Positions 52,574 to 63,022 of a DNA stretch of 64,000 bases are shown piece after piece. The notes under the pieces are model-generated. The model was not told the DNA's origin and did no database searches. It was given only the letters and a program-made list of their open reading frames with translations. The position numbers were made by a program, and so were the translations under genes. Origin of the DNA: Sordariomycetes sp. S80-01Y (lineage: Eukaryota > Ascomycota > Sordariomycetes); assembly GCA_037042185.1 (NCBI GenBank), contig JAXQJY010000030.1:310001-374000 (forward strand), written 5' to 3'. Every line of letters starts with the position of its first letter. Position 1 is the first letter of the stretch.

Positions 52574-55072
52574 TTAAGTACCAACATTGTCTGTAAAGAA
52601 TCCAGGGCCACCACCGTCAATGCTCGGGCGCCAGTTTGCTAGTGTCTTCCAGCACTCCAAAATCGAGATCCAGGTTCTTTTGGGCCGACGAGCTGAACCG
52701 TGGCCGTCTTTTAAGTAGGGGATAGCTTTGCGAAGAAGTTCCATCGCTTCGTAAGGCTTACCCAAACACCAGCAAGCGACTGCGACATTGCACTTCGCTT
52801 GCGCAGTATCAGGGTGCGCACTACCTAAACCGCTCTCTCTGCTAGCAAGCAACTGTCGATACAACTTCTCCGACTCTTCATGGTTGTCACGGTTTCGTAT
52901 CGTATGTGCTAGCGCAGCAAGGGTTTCGAGAGTGGTTGTATGCTCAACGCCCAAGGTTTTCTCATGACCCGCAAGTGCCTGCCGATACAATCGCTCCGCC
53001 TCTTCGAACTCACCCCGACAGGAAAGGATCCCTGCCAGATTACTAAGGCTCTGAAGTGTGTGTGGATGCTCATCACCCAGGGATCTTTTCCTACCCATCA
53101 GCACTCGGCGGCCAATGATCTCTCCCTCTTCGTATCTGCCAATATCAAGTAGGACTCCCATACGGTGGTTGAACACGTTGAGCCGATTCGGATGGTCATC
53201 GTCCCACAACTTTCCAGATTCCGCGAGTACCTGTAGGGTTATTCTTTCCGCTTCTTCATACTTCCGCTGCTGCTGGAGCACCATCGATAAATTACAGGCG
53301 CAGCGAAGAACCAAAGACTTTCCATGATCCAGAAGCATATCGGTGTTCGCGAGTATCTGTCGATAGATCTTCTCGGCCTCTTCAAACTCTCCCTGGTCAT
53401 ACAAGACCAGCGCTAGGTTGTTCATATCTGAGATATCGACAATATGCTTGTTGCCTGTCGCCTTCTGGAAACCAGCAATTGCCCGGCGATGCATTTTCTC
53501 GGCCTCTGGAAGGTTTCCTAGGTGTCGTAGAGTTATCCCCAAATTAGAGTAAAGCGCGCAAGTAGTAATATCCTCTCTACCAAGAACCTTTTCGCTGGCA
53601 TCGATTGCCTTGCGGTGCAGATTGTCAGCCTCTTTGTATAGCCCATTGGCCGAGCGATATACAGCTGCGTTGTTCAACAGTGCCACCCAGTATTTGATAT
53701 CACTATCGGCTGTTGGTTGGGTTGCAATCGCACTTGAAAGGTGCGGGTCTAGCCTTTGACATGTAGCCCTGACCTCGTACGTATAAAAAGGGTACCGCAA
53801 TGCCATGCGATGCAGAAACTTCAGCCTCCACCTCTCCTTATCATCGAAAGTCGACAGCCAAACCTGCGTCGATAGTTGAATAAGTGCATGCATCTCGAAA
53901 TCTTCCTCTCCGATTGTGGTTAATACCAGCGAGTAATCCTCCAACACATTGATATCTTCTTCAAGATCCTCGTCTCCATTCTGCTCCGAATAGGCTTCAA
54001 GCATAGACTTTGGTATACCCCCAGCATTGAAGAAGCTCATGAAAGAAAGCAAGTCTGCAGCGGATGCACGGTCGTGACGCACCTGGTCGAAAGTGATCAG
54101 TGACGTCGTCAGGATGGCGCTCGATGCACTCGGATCACGGAGGAGGCCCCTCGCTTCGAACTTCAAGAGCTTCGTCCTCTTCTCCGTGCTCTCCAGGAAA
54201 TCTTTCAAATAAGTCTCCATAGTCATGCCCCTGTGGCTCCGGCGTTTGATATACGACGCTGCCTGGATTATGGCAAGTGGTATGTGGTTGAGAGCAGCGA
54301 GCAGTTCGCTGGCTGTTTGGCCTTCCTGAAATAGGGGCTCGCCAAGTCTGCTCCGTAGAAGTTGAATGGCCTCGTGTTTTTCCATGACTGGCACTGTATG
54401 TGTAGCGTCTTCACCGGCAAGTCTCTCACCCGCCTCCGAACTTCTTGAAGTCACGAGGACTTTTCCTGGGCCTATCTTCGGGATGTAGGACGCAAGTGGT
54501 CGCTCTCCTTCACCGGGCGGTATCGAAAAGAAAGTGCCGCTGGAATCCGCATTGTCGACGATCATAAGCCATGGTCCCTTGTTCTCGTCTGTCAGCCAGC
54601 GGTATACGAGCTGTAGTACGTTTTGGCGAGGATCTTCTCGTCCCGGAAGCTTGAGACGCTCCGCAATATCTTGATATGCTTCTTTGAAGCGCGATATCGA
54701 GCTGGCATGTACCCAGAAGACCCACGTCCCTGGAGCTTTCCGTCGAACACTACGCGCGTAGTGCATTGCAATTTGTGATTTCCTATCAATGTTAGCACGC
54801 ATTTGCACTACGGACTAAAATTCTCACCCAAAGCCGCCGAAGCCTACGAGCGCGGCGCAAGGCTTTGGCCCAGTGAGTATGGCTTCCACCCATTCCGAGA
54901 TCTCGGGCCGCTCGACAAAGTTGGGATTCGGAAGAAAGGGAACTGTTGACAATGGTTCAGGTGGCGGGGCAGCAGAGGCGAAGTGAAAGTTGTTCGTGCC
55001 CCCTGTTGATGCATGGACACCGGCCACGACTTGATAGCCGGACAGCGGGCCTTCGAACGTCGTTTCTTGCAT
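52574..55072 (-). CDS. NB-ARC/TPR NLR with N-terminal amyloid-like motif
   Basis: Exons 55072-54828 and 54782-52574; the 45-base phase-2 intron (GTGAGA ... GCTAACATTGATAG) splits the Walker A codons. Product 817 residues. Residues 6-31 carry a short motif (P-x-SG-x2-VVAG and GGT-x-N) shared with the C-terminus of the neighbouring PNP_UDP protein. NB-ARC domain: Walker A GFGGFGKS (77-84), Walker B WLMIVDNAD with Asp158, sensor KVLVTSR, GLPL-type IPLAI (249-253), and MHD-type FEMHALIQ (Met379-His380). From about 449 to 790 there are eight tetratricopeptide repeats of about 42 residues (pattern NL-A-x2-L-x4-G-x2-EEAE-x3-R-x-AL). No catalytic effector domain is fused, unlike most fungal NLRs. Predicted: ligand binding to TPR opens the NB-ARC, oligomerises it, and exposes the N-terminal motif to template the partner. 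Start fixed by the motif and the promoter gap. Confidence 0.92.
54980..55057 (-). other. Amyloid-like signalling motif, NLR copy
   Basis: Encodes residues 6-31. Aligned gaplessly with the PNP copy, 13 of 26 positions are identical (Phe, Pro, SerGly, ValValAlaGly, GlyGlyThr, Asn, Phe) and at least six more are conservative. The composition (Gly, Val, Ser/Thr, Asn, aromatic) is that of known fungal amyloid-forming signalling motifs. Confidence 0.75.
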
Positions 55073-55287
55073 TCTGGCTTATGGAGTAACAAGGAATGAC
55101 CACTGGAAAAAATTGATGGAACGAACGTCTCGATTTGCTGGGTTTGTCAGATGATCAGAGATGCATCAGGCAGCGAATCAAATCGAGACTCGCCCAACGG
55201 CACTGCATGGCGCTCGCAGGTCTGTTGGTCGGCTGCAAGGAAATTTCAGCCGCAACACAGCAGTATCCAGATAGAAACTCCAGCGCT
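55073..55287. promoter_or_regulatory. Shared divergent promoter of the NLR and PNP_UDP genes
   Basis: Only 215 bases separate the two start codons, so both genes probably share one promoter and are co-regulated. No clear TATA box. Confidence 0.5.
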
Positions 55288-56475
55288 ATGCCTCCTGTTC
55301 AGCCAAAAAGACGTGAAGAGTTCGAAATTGCCATTGTCTGCGCGCTACCGCTCGAATACGATGCTGTATGTCACACCTTCGACGTGTTTTGGGACGATGA
55401 AGGTGACCAATACGGTCGCGCTGATAGAGATCCAAACACCTACACGACAGGTGCTATTGCGAATCACAATGTCGTCCTGGTATTGCTGCCAGCCACAGGC
55501 AATCTACGCTCCGCTAGCGTTGCTTCCAGCCTGCGATCAAGCTATTCGAACATACGCCTCACCTTGCTCGTAGGCATTTGCGGCGGGGTCCCCTGCTATG
55601 AAAGCAGCGATGTCTTTCTAGGCGATGTGGTGATCAGTAACATGGTACTTCATACCGATTTTGGACGCCAATTTCCAGATAAATTCGTGCGCAAGGAATC
55701 AGCTCGGGACAGCCGTGGCCAACCGAGCAGAGATGTTCGCAGCATGCTGGCGATACTCCAGACAGAACGCGGCCAAAATAGGTTACAAGAACGAGCCGTC
55801 TGTTTTCTTCAGCAACTTCAGATCAAAGTTGCTGGTACCAAGAATCCTAGGAAGTACGTATATCCCGGAGCGCAGAAGGATGAGCTTCTAGCACCGTCGC
55901 GCCGACATAAGCACTACACGCTGCCGAAATGTGTCTGTCAACATTGCGTCAGCTCCTCAGATCCTGTTTGTCACGAAGCTCTGAAGATTTCGTGCGCAGA
56001 TTTGGGGTGTAATGACGGCAGTGTATTGAACTTGGCAAGGACTCGATCACAATCTGGTCTGACCGATTCAGCTCCGCAACCGCAGATACACGTGGGCATT
56101 GTCGCATCCAGTGACAAAGTCATGAGATCTGCTGAGCACAGGGATGATGTTCACAAGGAAACGGGGGCCATTGCCTTCGAGATGGAAGGGGCTGGTGTGT
56201 CGGATGAGGGGTCTTGTGTTGTGATCAAAGGGGTATGCGATTATGCGGACTGCCACAAGCACAAAGGATGGCAGATGTATGCAGCAGCGACGGCTGCTGC
56301 TGTTTCCAAAGCCCTTCTTGAGCGTTACACTAAAACCAAAGAGACTGTTACGAAGCAGGAGCGGGGAAATGAGGTCGATAGGTCTGTCTTTCGGGCCCCG
56401 ATATCAGGACACAACGTTGTTGCGGGCATCACAACTACGTCGGGCGGAACAGTCAACATTAACTTTCGTTCGTAG
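55288..56475 (+). CDS. PNP_UDP-type nucleoside phosphorylase-fold effector with C-terminal motif
   Basis: Single exon, 395 residues from ATG at 55288 (MPPVQPKRREEFEIAIVCAL); in-frame upstream starts add unconserved residues. The fold is phosphorylase/MTA-nucleosidase type (PNP_UDP_1): FEIAIVCALPLEYDAV (12-27), VGICGGVP (95-102), FLGDVVISNMV, IAFEMEGAGV with Glu298/Glu300, and IKGVCDYADCHKHKGWQMYAAATAAA (about 313-338). The usual SDYAD is CDYAD here. An insertion carries a cysteine cluster CxCx2Cx7Cx7Cx4C (215-241), common in fungal NLR-linked members. Residues 368-393 are the motif shared with the NLR next door, after a linker rich in Lys, Glu and Thr. In fungal NLRs this domain is normally fused at the N-terminus; here it is a separate head-to-head gene. 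Predicted activity: hydrolysis or phosphorolysis of a nucleoside or nucleotide on activation. Confidence 0.9.
   Translation: MPPVQPKRREEFEIAIVCALPLEYDAVCHTFDVFWDDEGDQYGRADRDPNTYTTGAIANHNVVLVLLPATGNLRSASVASSLRSSYSNIRLTLLVGICGGVPCYESSDVFLGDVVISNMVLHTDFGRQFPDKFVRKESARDSRGQPSRDVRSMLAILQTERGQNRLQERAVCFLQQLQIKVAGTKNPRKYVYPGAQKDELLAPSRRHKHYTLPKCVCQHCVSSSDPVCHEALKISCADLGCNDGSVLNLARTRSQSGLTDSAPQPQIHVGIVASSDKVMRSAEHRDDVHKETGAIAFEMEGAGVSDEGSCVVIKGVCDYADCHKHKGWQMYAAATAAAVSKALLERYTKTKETVTKQERGNEVDRSVFRAPISGHNVVAGITTTSGGTVNINFRS
56389..56466 (+). other. Amyloid-like signalling motif, effector copy
   Basis: Encodes residues 368-393, ending two residues before the stop. Synonymous sites differ widely from the NLR copy, so the likeness is kept at protein level and is not from a recent DNA duplication. 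Confidence 0.75.
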
Positions 56476-57341
56476 TAGAATAGTGTTGTAAAGCCTGGTT
56501 CATTCCGTTGAGTACACCTATTATCTGTGCAACAAGACAGCATTGCTCCGCAGGCTTCGGATCTATTACTACGTCTATGAGTAGTCTCTTCCGTAGCTGA
56601 ACCTTTTTTGTGCCAACTTACATGGTGTATAACGCAGCTTTCGCTCAATTACTACATATATAGATGTTGAAACCATCAGAGCCAAATTGGGTTCGCTGCG
56701 AGGCTATTCAAGTATTGTAGTGGCCATAGCAGTAATTACTCTTAGTTATAAGGCTCGGTGAGCGTAAATCCTATGACAGGACGTGGCGGAAGATACCTAT
56801 AGGTGCAAAAACCCCTTAATCGACGTATTCTTTACTGTGCAGAATGGAGGCTCTTTGCAACCTCTACATGTATGCTCGTGGCGCACTGCCTTGATCAGTG
56901 TAACACACACCTTACTGTGACCAAGCTTGGTACCTTTTGCTCCACCTGCCCCGTGTATTGAAACTCTGGCTCTCTAGTCAATCCCGCTTAGAGCTTATGA
57001 TTCCCCTTTCAACTTTTCGAAGATGTATTAACTAGTTATTAAAAATACGTTTCTATAAGTCGCGCGACATTTCGAGGAGGGCTCGCCAGGCATTAATACG
57101 TTGCTCAGTCGGCACAGGCCAAATTCCGAGGTCCACTCCACCATTTCCTCCAAGTCACTACCTAAGGTAGCTTCTCCGTTAGTCAGCTGGGGTAGCGACA
57201 TTAAATCCCCAATTTTGTCATGCACATCGAACCTCTGCATCGGGCCGGGTCCAGCTCCAACACCACCTCGACCTCGACCTCTTATCGTCGAAGAAGCGCT
57301 GAGAAACTACCAACCGACCGACACCCTCGACAACCGCCGCC
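56476..57341. other. Intergenic, AT-rich, no gene seen
   Basis: Non-coding; the AT-rich character stops near 57100-57240, just before the EMC7 leader. Confidence 0.55.
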
Positions 57342-58081
57342 ATGAAGCTCCTCGCAGCGCTGTCGCTGCTGCCCCTGGCCCTCGCCCTCGACCTGACGCT
57401 CTACCTGCCCGCCAAACCCAACCCCTTCACCCTCCCCTCCACGACCCACGCAACGCTGTCCTCGCTCAGCCAGCACCACACCGCCCCCCTCTCGACGCTC
57501 AACACCTTCGTCTTCCACAACGTCTCCCACTCCGAGTCCTACCTGGTCGACATCCACTGCCCCACGACCGCATTCCAGCCGCTGCGCGTCGACGTGGCGG
57601 CCGACGGCGCCGTCCAGGCCTGGGAGACCTTCCGGGGCAACGAGTGGGACAACAAGGGCGAGGCGCTCGAGGTCAAGGAGGGCATGGGCGGCAAGGGCGT
57701 GGAGCTCAAGGCGCTGGGCGTCAAGAACTACTTTGCGGAGCGCCCCAAGTTCAGCGTGCTGACCATCCTGAAGAACCCGATGATCCTCATGGGTCTCGTT
57801 TCCATGGTCATGGTCTTCGGCATGCCGTACCTCATGGACAACAGTAAGCGAATCTAGCTCTATTCTCGGAAGGAAAGTTCAGTGGCTAACAGATGGCAGT
57901 GGACCCGGAGATGAAGGCTGAGTTCGAGCAAAGACAGCGTCAGGGACCGATGAGCATGATGAGCGGCGGCGGCGGCCAGCAGGAGAACCCCCTGGGTAAC
58001 TTTGATATGGCCGGATATCTGGCGGGTTCGTCCAAGAAGGATGGCAATGGCGGTAGCAAGAACCAGGGCGTCAAGAGGTGA
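57342..58081 (+). CDS. EMC7: ER membrane protein complex subunit 7
   Basis: Exons 57342-57843 and 57900-58081. Of two candidate acceptors 7 bases apart (AACAG and GGCAG) only the distal keeps the frame and restores LMDNMDPEMKAEFEQ, the conserved turn of the family. Product 227 residues: signal peptide 1-15, a luminal beta-sandwich (FVFHNVSHSESYLVDIHCP ... LRVDVAADG), a membrane helix about 142-165 (KNPMILMGLVSMVMVFGMPYL), and a cytosolic tail ending KNQGVKR. EMC7 is part of the ER membrane insertase for tail-anchored and multi-span proteins. The tail has the GNFDMAGYLAGSS segment typical of fungal members. Confidence 0.93.
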
Positions 58082-58511
58082 GAGTGGGAAGGGGATGGAA
58101 TCCGCGGCAGCGTGTGGCAATGAGCGGTATCTACATCTAAGCACTGGCGGAATACACGACATGAATCAGCCGATGTGGAATCTAATCGAACAGAGTAAGG
58201 TATCATGCATGACCGTGAACAATTGAAGGGCCATAGTCAGGTCACAACCATCGGCCGGTTACAGAACAGCGACAAATTCCAGCATTCGCTCACAGCATTG
58301 CCCCTGTTCACAGTGTCATCACATTATCAACTCGTCCAGAGTAGTGACAACAAAACAATTTTGAGCGGTTTGCTCAAACAGTAAGTAAATAAGCCCTATC
58401 CAAGATGTGCTGCGCGTAAACCGATGTCCCACGCTCTAAACAATCTATCCGAATGAACTCCTAAACAAATGTGCTCACAGTAGGTATGCGACTGATGTAC
58501 AATACACCACG
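58082..58511. other. Convergent trailer region
   Basis: Non-coding between the EMC7 and SLC44-like stops; a small open frame is not conserved. Confidence 0.55.
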
Positions 58512-60829
58512 CTACGCGAAGCCGACATGTCCGCCGCGTCGCTCCCCGAAGAGATAAGCGGCCTCGAGACAGAATCGCCCGTGACCCCTGTCCATCCTCC
58601 TCTCACTTCCGTAGCACACCAGAACCGCATCCACGATGCCGCTCAACACACCCTCCATGGCGCCCATGACTGAGTATCCGATGAAGCTGGCCATCAGCCC
58701 CACAACGTAGGCGTACGCAGAGCCGCGCATGCCCATGCCCTCTGGGAGTTGGATGCGTAGCTGCTTCGCAGTGATGACCCAGCCTGCGAAGCCCAACGCT
58801 GTGGCCATGATGAGACGGGTCGCAACGAGGAGGAGCTTGGCGAGACGGTAAGGGAGCAAACCGTTGGCTTGGCCGCGGACGTGCAGGGTGCGGGGTGTGA
58901 GAGTTGTGGTTGGAATAGCGGGAGAGATGACCTCCATCTGCTCCAATCCACGAGCCGACTTGGACAAGTTGTGGGAGTGGATGGCTGCGTAGGTGACGGT
59001 CAGGGGGTTGGTGAGGCCGATAATCGGGGTTGGAATCCAGAAAGAAGCGAGGTTCGTCACCATAGCCCCAAATCGTCGTGGGAGGAAGATGAGGGGCGCT
59101 CGAATCAGGAGCGACAGAAGCGTCGACTCGCAGATGCTGCCAAAGATAGTTGTAACGGCGTGGTTAAGCGCCGCAGCAACGATCTCGCGGGACGGGGTTG
59201 CTGGCCCGGCATTGCGATGGAAGTACCACTGTGATACTGTAGCCGCGGTGGTCGCCCGGTGCACGGCGTTGACGACGGCGATCGTCCACATGTACATGAA
59301 GATGAACGCTGCTCCGAGCCACCAGCTCGAAAAGCGGATGACGAAGCGCACCAAGCTCTTGGAGAAATAGCCGCCCATGAAGACCCGTGTGAACATGGCC
59401 ATCCAAGCCCACGTCCAGAGAACGATCAACGCCAAACACCCGAAACCGATAATGAAAAGACCCGAATTCTGCGCCAAAATCTTGCTCGAAAAATTCAAAA
59501 TCTCGATGGCTTGCTGAATTGCCTGCCGCCCCTTGATAACCATCCAAAGCCAGAAGACGCAGCAGAAAGCTGGAACGACCGAGAGCCAGCGCATTACTGT
59601 GTCCTGGAAGCTGTGTCCATGCGTCCGTCCCTTGAACGATGAGGCGAAGGCATATATCGAAAACGAAAACATGATGACCGGCACAGCAATTAGGATAACG
59701 TTGACAAGAGGTCTGACAAAAGATCGCAGTGCTGCCAGCCAGATGAATGAAACGAATATCGCCACCACTGTGTCCACTGCTAGCATGTTGAAGGATCGTT
59801 GCAGAGTGGTGTAAATAGTGTCTCCAACGGGGCTCTTCTTGGGTGATGTATTCAGCCATACGAGGACGAAAGTCGACAGCATGCCGGCAAAGGTAATGAG
59901 GAAGATCCACGCGAAGAACGGGTCATGGTGGAAGATCTCCCCTTCTGGTGCTGCTAATGCCGGCTGCATTGGCTCCGGCTCCTCATCGACAGACGTCCGT
60001 GGTACGCTGCTCTGCGTCTCGTTCGTCTCGGTTCGCTGTAAGAAAGGCTGCCGCTCGGATTTGAAGTGCTGGAAAGCAGGTGGACTGCTATCCCGAGGGG
60101 CTTCGAACAACGATTCGGGGGGGTCCTCGTCCTCGTCTACCTGTGATTCGAGTGCAACGTCAACCATCTTACGTTTGCCATCCTGACTCTCCCCGCTGCT
60201 CCTGTCCCTTGCCTCGTCTTCCGCTTCTTCCTCCAGCACATCCTTCTTCCCCGGCCTGGGTTGGTGCGTGCTCCGAGTGCCGGTCCAGCTGCTCTTGATG
60301 CCGCGTCCTCGATTTGAATATGGTTCCTGGTTTGTGCTCTCCTCAAGGGAAGCTCGGCTGTCGCCTCCCGAGTCGGTGCTCTCGGCGAGCTTACTAGCTG
60401 CCGCCACTCGCCGTGACCGTTGCAGAGCAAATAGATCCGCTTGCTCCCGATCGCGTTCCTGCTCATCGTCCTCTTCCCTAAACTCGTCGAGCGTGGAGTG
60501 AAACAGCGGCGCATCCTGCGCAGCCGATATCCTGCTCGCGAAGGCTAGGTTACCAAACCTCGAACCACTGCCATCCTGCCGATAAGGATTCCCACGTGCC
60601 AGAAATGATCGATGCGGCGCCTGTGATCTTCGATCTCGGTTTGCTTGATGATTCGAAGGCCGCTGTGAGATTTCGTCGGGGCCGTCGGGCTGCTGTCCGC
60701 CGAAGTTGGAGAAGCGAGACTGGGACTGGGCCAGGAAACGTGACGCATCTGTGCGAGCGTGAGTCGAGGACTCGAAGCTGGGAATGGGCATAACGAATGA
60801 CAGGATGAGGACTTACACTCGGAGAACAT
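58512..60829 (-). CDS. SLC44/choline-transporter-like (Pns1-type) membrane protein
   Basis: Exon 1 (60829-60817) encodes only MFSE plus one base; a 68-base phase-1 intron (GTAAGT...GCACAG) leads to exon 2 at 60748-58512, restoring MFSEYASRFLAQSQSR, the start seen in related fungal proteins. Product 749 residues. The first 270 or so residues are a long charged, disordered cytosolic tail (Arg/Glu/Asp/Ser). About ten membrane helices follow, including FFAWIFLITFAGMLSTFVLV, GLFIIGFGCLALIVLWTWAW, and the family block FGSICESTLLSLLIRAP with its SICxxSL-like pattern, then the C-terminal GYSVMGAMEGVLSGIVDAVLVCY. In this family the last segment (hhDAxhVCY) is diagnostic. Proposed roles are choline or lipid-related transport in the plasma or vacuolar membrane. 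A later ATG (60791) would cut the conserved start. Confidence 0.9.
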
Positions 60830-62287
60830 GGTGCTGCTTCACCAGCCGCCTCCCCGCGTCACACTAGACTGAGGATATGACGATGCTCGGTGTTTGTGGC
60901 TGTTGATAAGCTCGATGATCAAAGTGGGATGGCGAGCCGGCCTCGGAGGGTATGGGAGCAGATGGGCGTTTGCCTGTGCGAACTATGGCAATGTCGAGCT
61001 TGGTGATGGAGGATGGCGATGCCGGATGGATGAAGCGGTGTCTACGAGGCTGGTGCTCGGTCATGCGACCGGGGAAAGGATAAGCTGGAAGCAATGGTCA
61101 GGCAGATGGTCGAGGACGCAAGGCGGCCGGCGTGACTGGTTCGGGATGACGCTCTTGCGCTTTGTGGGGCCAGCCTGAGGCGGTCAAGTGCCAGAAACCC
61201 AGAATGCCCCGGATTCAGCAGCGACTCGTAGGCGCTAATGCAGCGGCGATAAGACGCCATCTTGACGATACTTTCTTCAAGCCACCTTGATGACCATTGA
61301 AGAGAGGGGATTTAATTTCTGTAAAGCTTATCAAAAGTCATCAGGCGTTTGTTTGGCGCCTGGCTCTTCTTTAAGTACCAGGCCTGGTCCTGCGAGCTTG
61401 GGTACTACCTTACACAGAGTGCATCCCCCGTACGGAGGAGTGCTTGAAGCGTGATGTGCTTGCTGTACCAGCGAAGTGCTTGTGGCAGAGGCGCAACATG
61501 CTGGTCGTTGTCTGCATATTTCATAACTAAAGAGTACTATAAGTAATGAAACTCCAGAATCCCTAGCACGTAATGGTTTGTGCAGGAAATGGGTCAATCT
61601 TCCAAAGTCCTGAGTGTCCTTTGATTCAACCCCAAGGCAGACTCGTCGTGACGGTCTTGACGTTTGATGCAAGGACAACAATGATAACTCTCACCACACA
61701 ATCCTCCTCTTTCATGAACTATGGAGACCGTTATTTGCTGCGACCCGTCAGCTATCATGTTGCATGCCGAGGCAAACAAATATAGAGCACAGCTTTGGGC
61801 TTCGCAGCAACCGACACCAGACACACTCCCGGGTAGCACGCGACACCCACACGGTTTTGTCCCCGTTATCGCAGCCAGTGACGCAACTCCACACGCGATA
61901 AGGCCCCGATCACCACCATCGTGCATCATCCCCTGATCACCGACTTCTGACCTCCGCCGCGCTCGTGACTGGCGCACCGACGTCCCCATCGTGGCCGCAT
62001 ATCTCACCTCTTGATTCACCTGCGACTTTGTTCTATCTCTGTTATTGCGCTTTCGGAGGCGAATGTCTGAAGTTGGCTACACCTAGAGACGACTTAACGA
62101 CACGGCGACTGTGGACAACTCTGAGATTCGGCGATCAACAAACTCCGACCCATTACGACCTATATAGCACGACGCATCCTCGCACAAGCCGATCACGTGT
62201 GATTGTTTCCTCCTCGTTGCCTTCTCTCCTATCTGGACCGTCCGTTCCCTCAAGCCGCCGTGACACGGCGCCTTCCTATCCGCCACC
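60830..62287. other. Divergent promoter, SLC44-like and Rab genes
   Basis: No supported gene. A TATATA word lies near 62161, about 125 bases before the Rab ATG. Confidence 0.55.
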
Positions 62288-63022
62288 ATGTCCTCCCCGT
62301 GGGACTACATCGCCAAGTTAGTCTGCATCGGCGACTCAGGCTGCGGCAAATCCTCCCTCACAATCCGACTCTGCGAAGGCCGCTTCTCTCCGCATCACGA
62401 TGTCACCATCGGCGTCGAGTTCGGCAGCCGCATCGTCCCCGTCGGCCCGCCGCACACCCAGCCGCCCCGCCCCGGGTCCTCAGGCTCGGCAGAGGGCCTG
62501 CCGGCCCCGCGACTGGACGTTCCGCAGAAGCACATGAAGCTGAGTTTGTGGGATACGGCGGGCCAGGAAACGTACAAATCCGTGACGAGGAGTTACTTCC
62601 GCGGAGCGAGCGGGGCGTTGCTGGTGTTCGATCTAAGCCGGAGAGCTACGTTCCAACACGTCACGGACTGGCTTAACGACCTGAGACAGATCGCCGAGCC
62701 GGACATCGTGGTGGTCTTGGTAGGAAACAAAGCCGACCTGACACAAACGAGTGAGAATAAACGGGAGGTGACGAAGCAGGAAGCCGAGGAGTGGGCCAAG
62801 AAGAACGGCGTCTTGGAGTACGTCGAAACCAGCGCAAAAAGCGGCGAGGGTGTGGAAAATGCCTTCATGAGGGTCGCCGAGAGGATACATCAGAATATTC
62901 AGGCGGGAAAATACGATCTCAACGATAGGAGATCAGGAGTCAAGGGCCCGGCGGCGGGGAACAAAGGCCAGGTCAAGTTATCAGGCCAAGGGAACAAGTC
63001 GTCGGGAGGGTACTGTTGTTGA
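62288..63022 (+). CDS. Rab4-like small GTPase with switch-region insertion
   Basis: Single exon, 244 residues (Kozak context CACCATG). Nucleotide motifs: GDSGCGKS (15-22), effector Thr40 in DVTIGVEFGSR, WDTAGQE (88-94), NKAD (147-150), ETSAK (180-184). The C-terminus GGYCC gives two geranylgeranyl cysteines. The sequence around YFRGASGALLVFDLSRRATF and LNDLRQIAEPDIVVVLVGNK is closest to Rab2/Rab4/Rab14, most like fungal Rab4 (Ypt4), which works in endosomal recycling. Odd: about 29 residues rich in Pro, Gly and Ser (52-80) are inserted between the strands before switch II, making it longer than the usual 205-215 residues. The insertion is in frame, with no GT-AG intron that would remove it cleanly, and could extend an effector surface. 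Confidence 0.9.
   Translation: MSSPWDYIAKLVCIGDSGCGKSSLTIRLCEGRFSPHHDVTIGVEFGSRIVPVGPPHTQPPRPGSSGSAEGLPAPRLDVPQKHMKLSLWDTAGQETYKSVTRSYFRGASGALLVFDLSRRATFQHVTDWLNDLRQIAEPDIVVVLVGNKADLTQTSENKREVTKQEAEEWAKKNGVLEYVETSAKSGEGVENAFMRVAERIHQNIQAGKYDLNDRRSGVKGPAAGNKGQVKLSGQGNKSSGGYCC

Noticed and set aside
55135-55287. N-terminal extension of the PNP_UDP frame
   Set aside because: Begins with a non-ATG codon or an ATG at 55207 and adds 27-51 unconserved residues; family members start close to the FEIAIVCALPLEYDAV strand.
61594-62019. 141-residue minus-strand frame before the Rab gene
   Set aside because: Cys/Gly/Ala mixture without pattern; lies in the Rab promoter.
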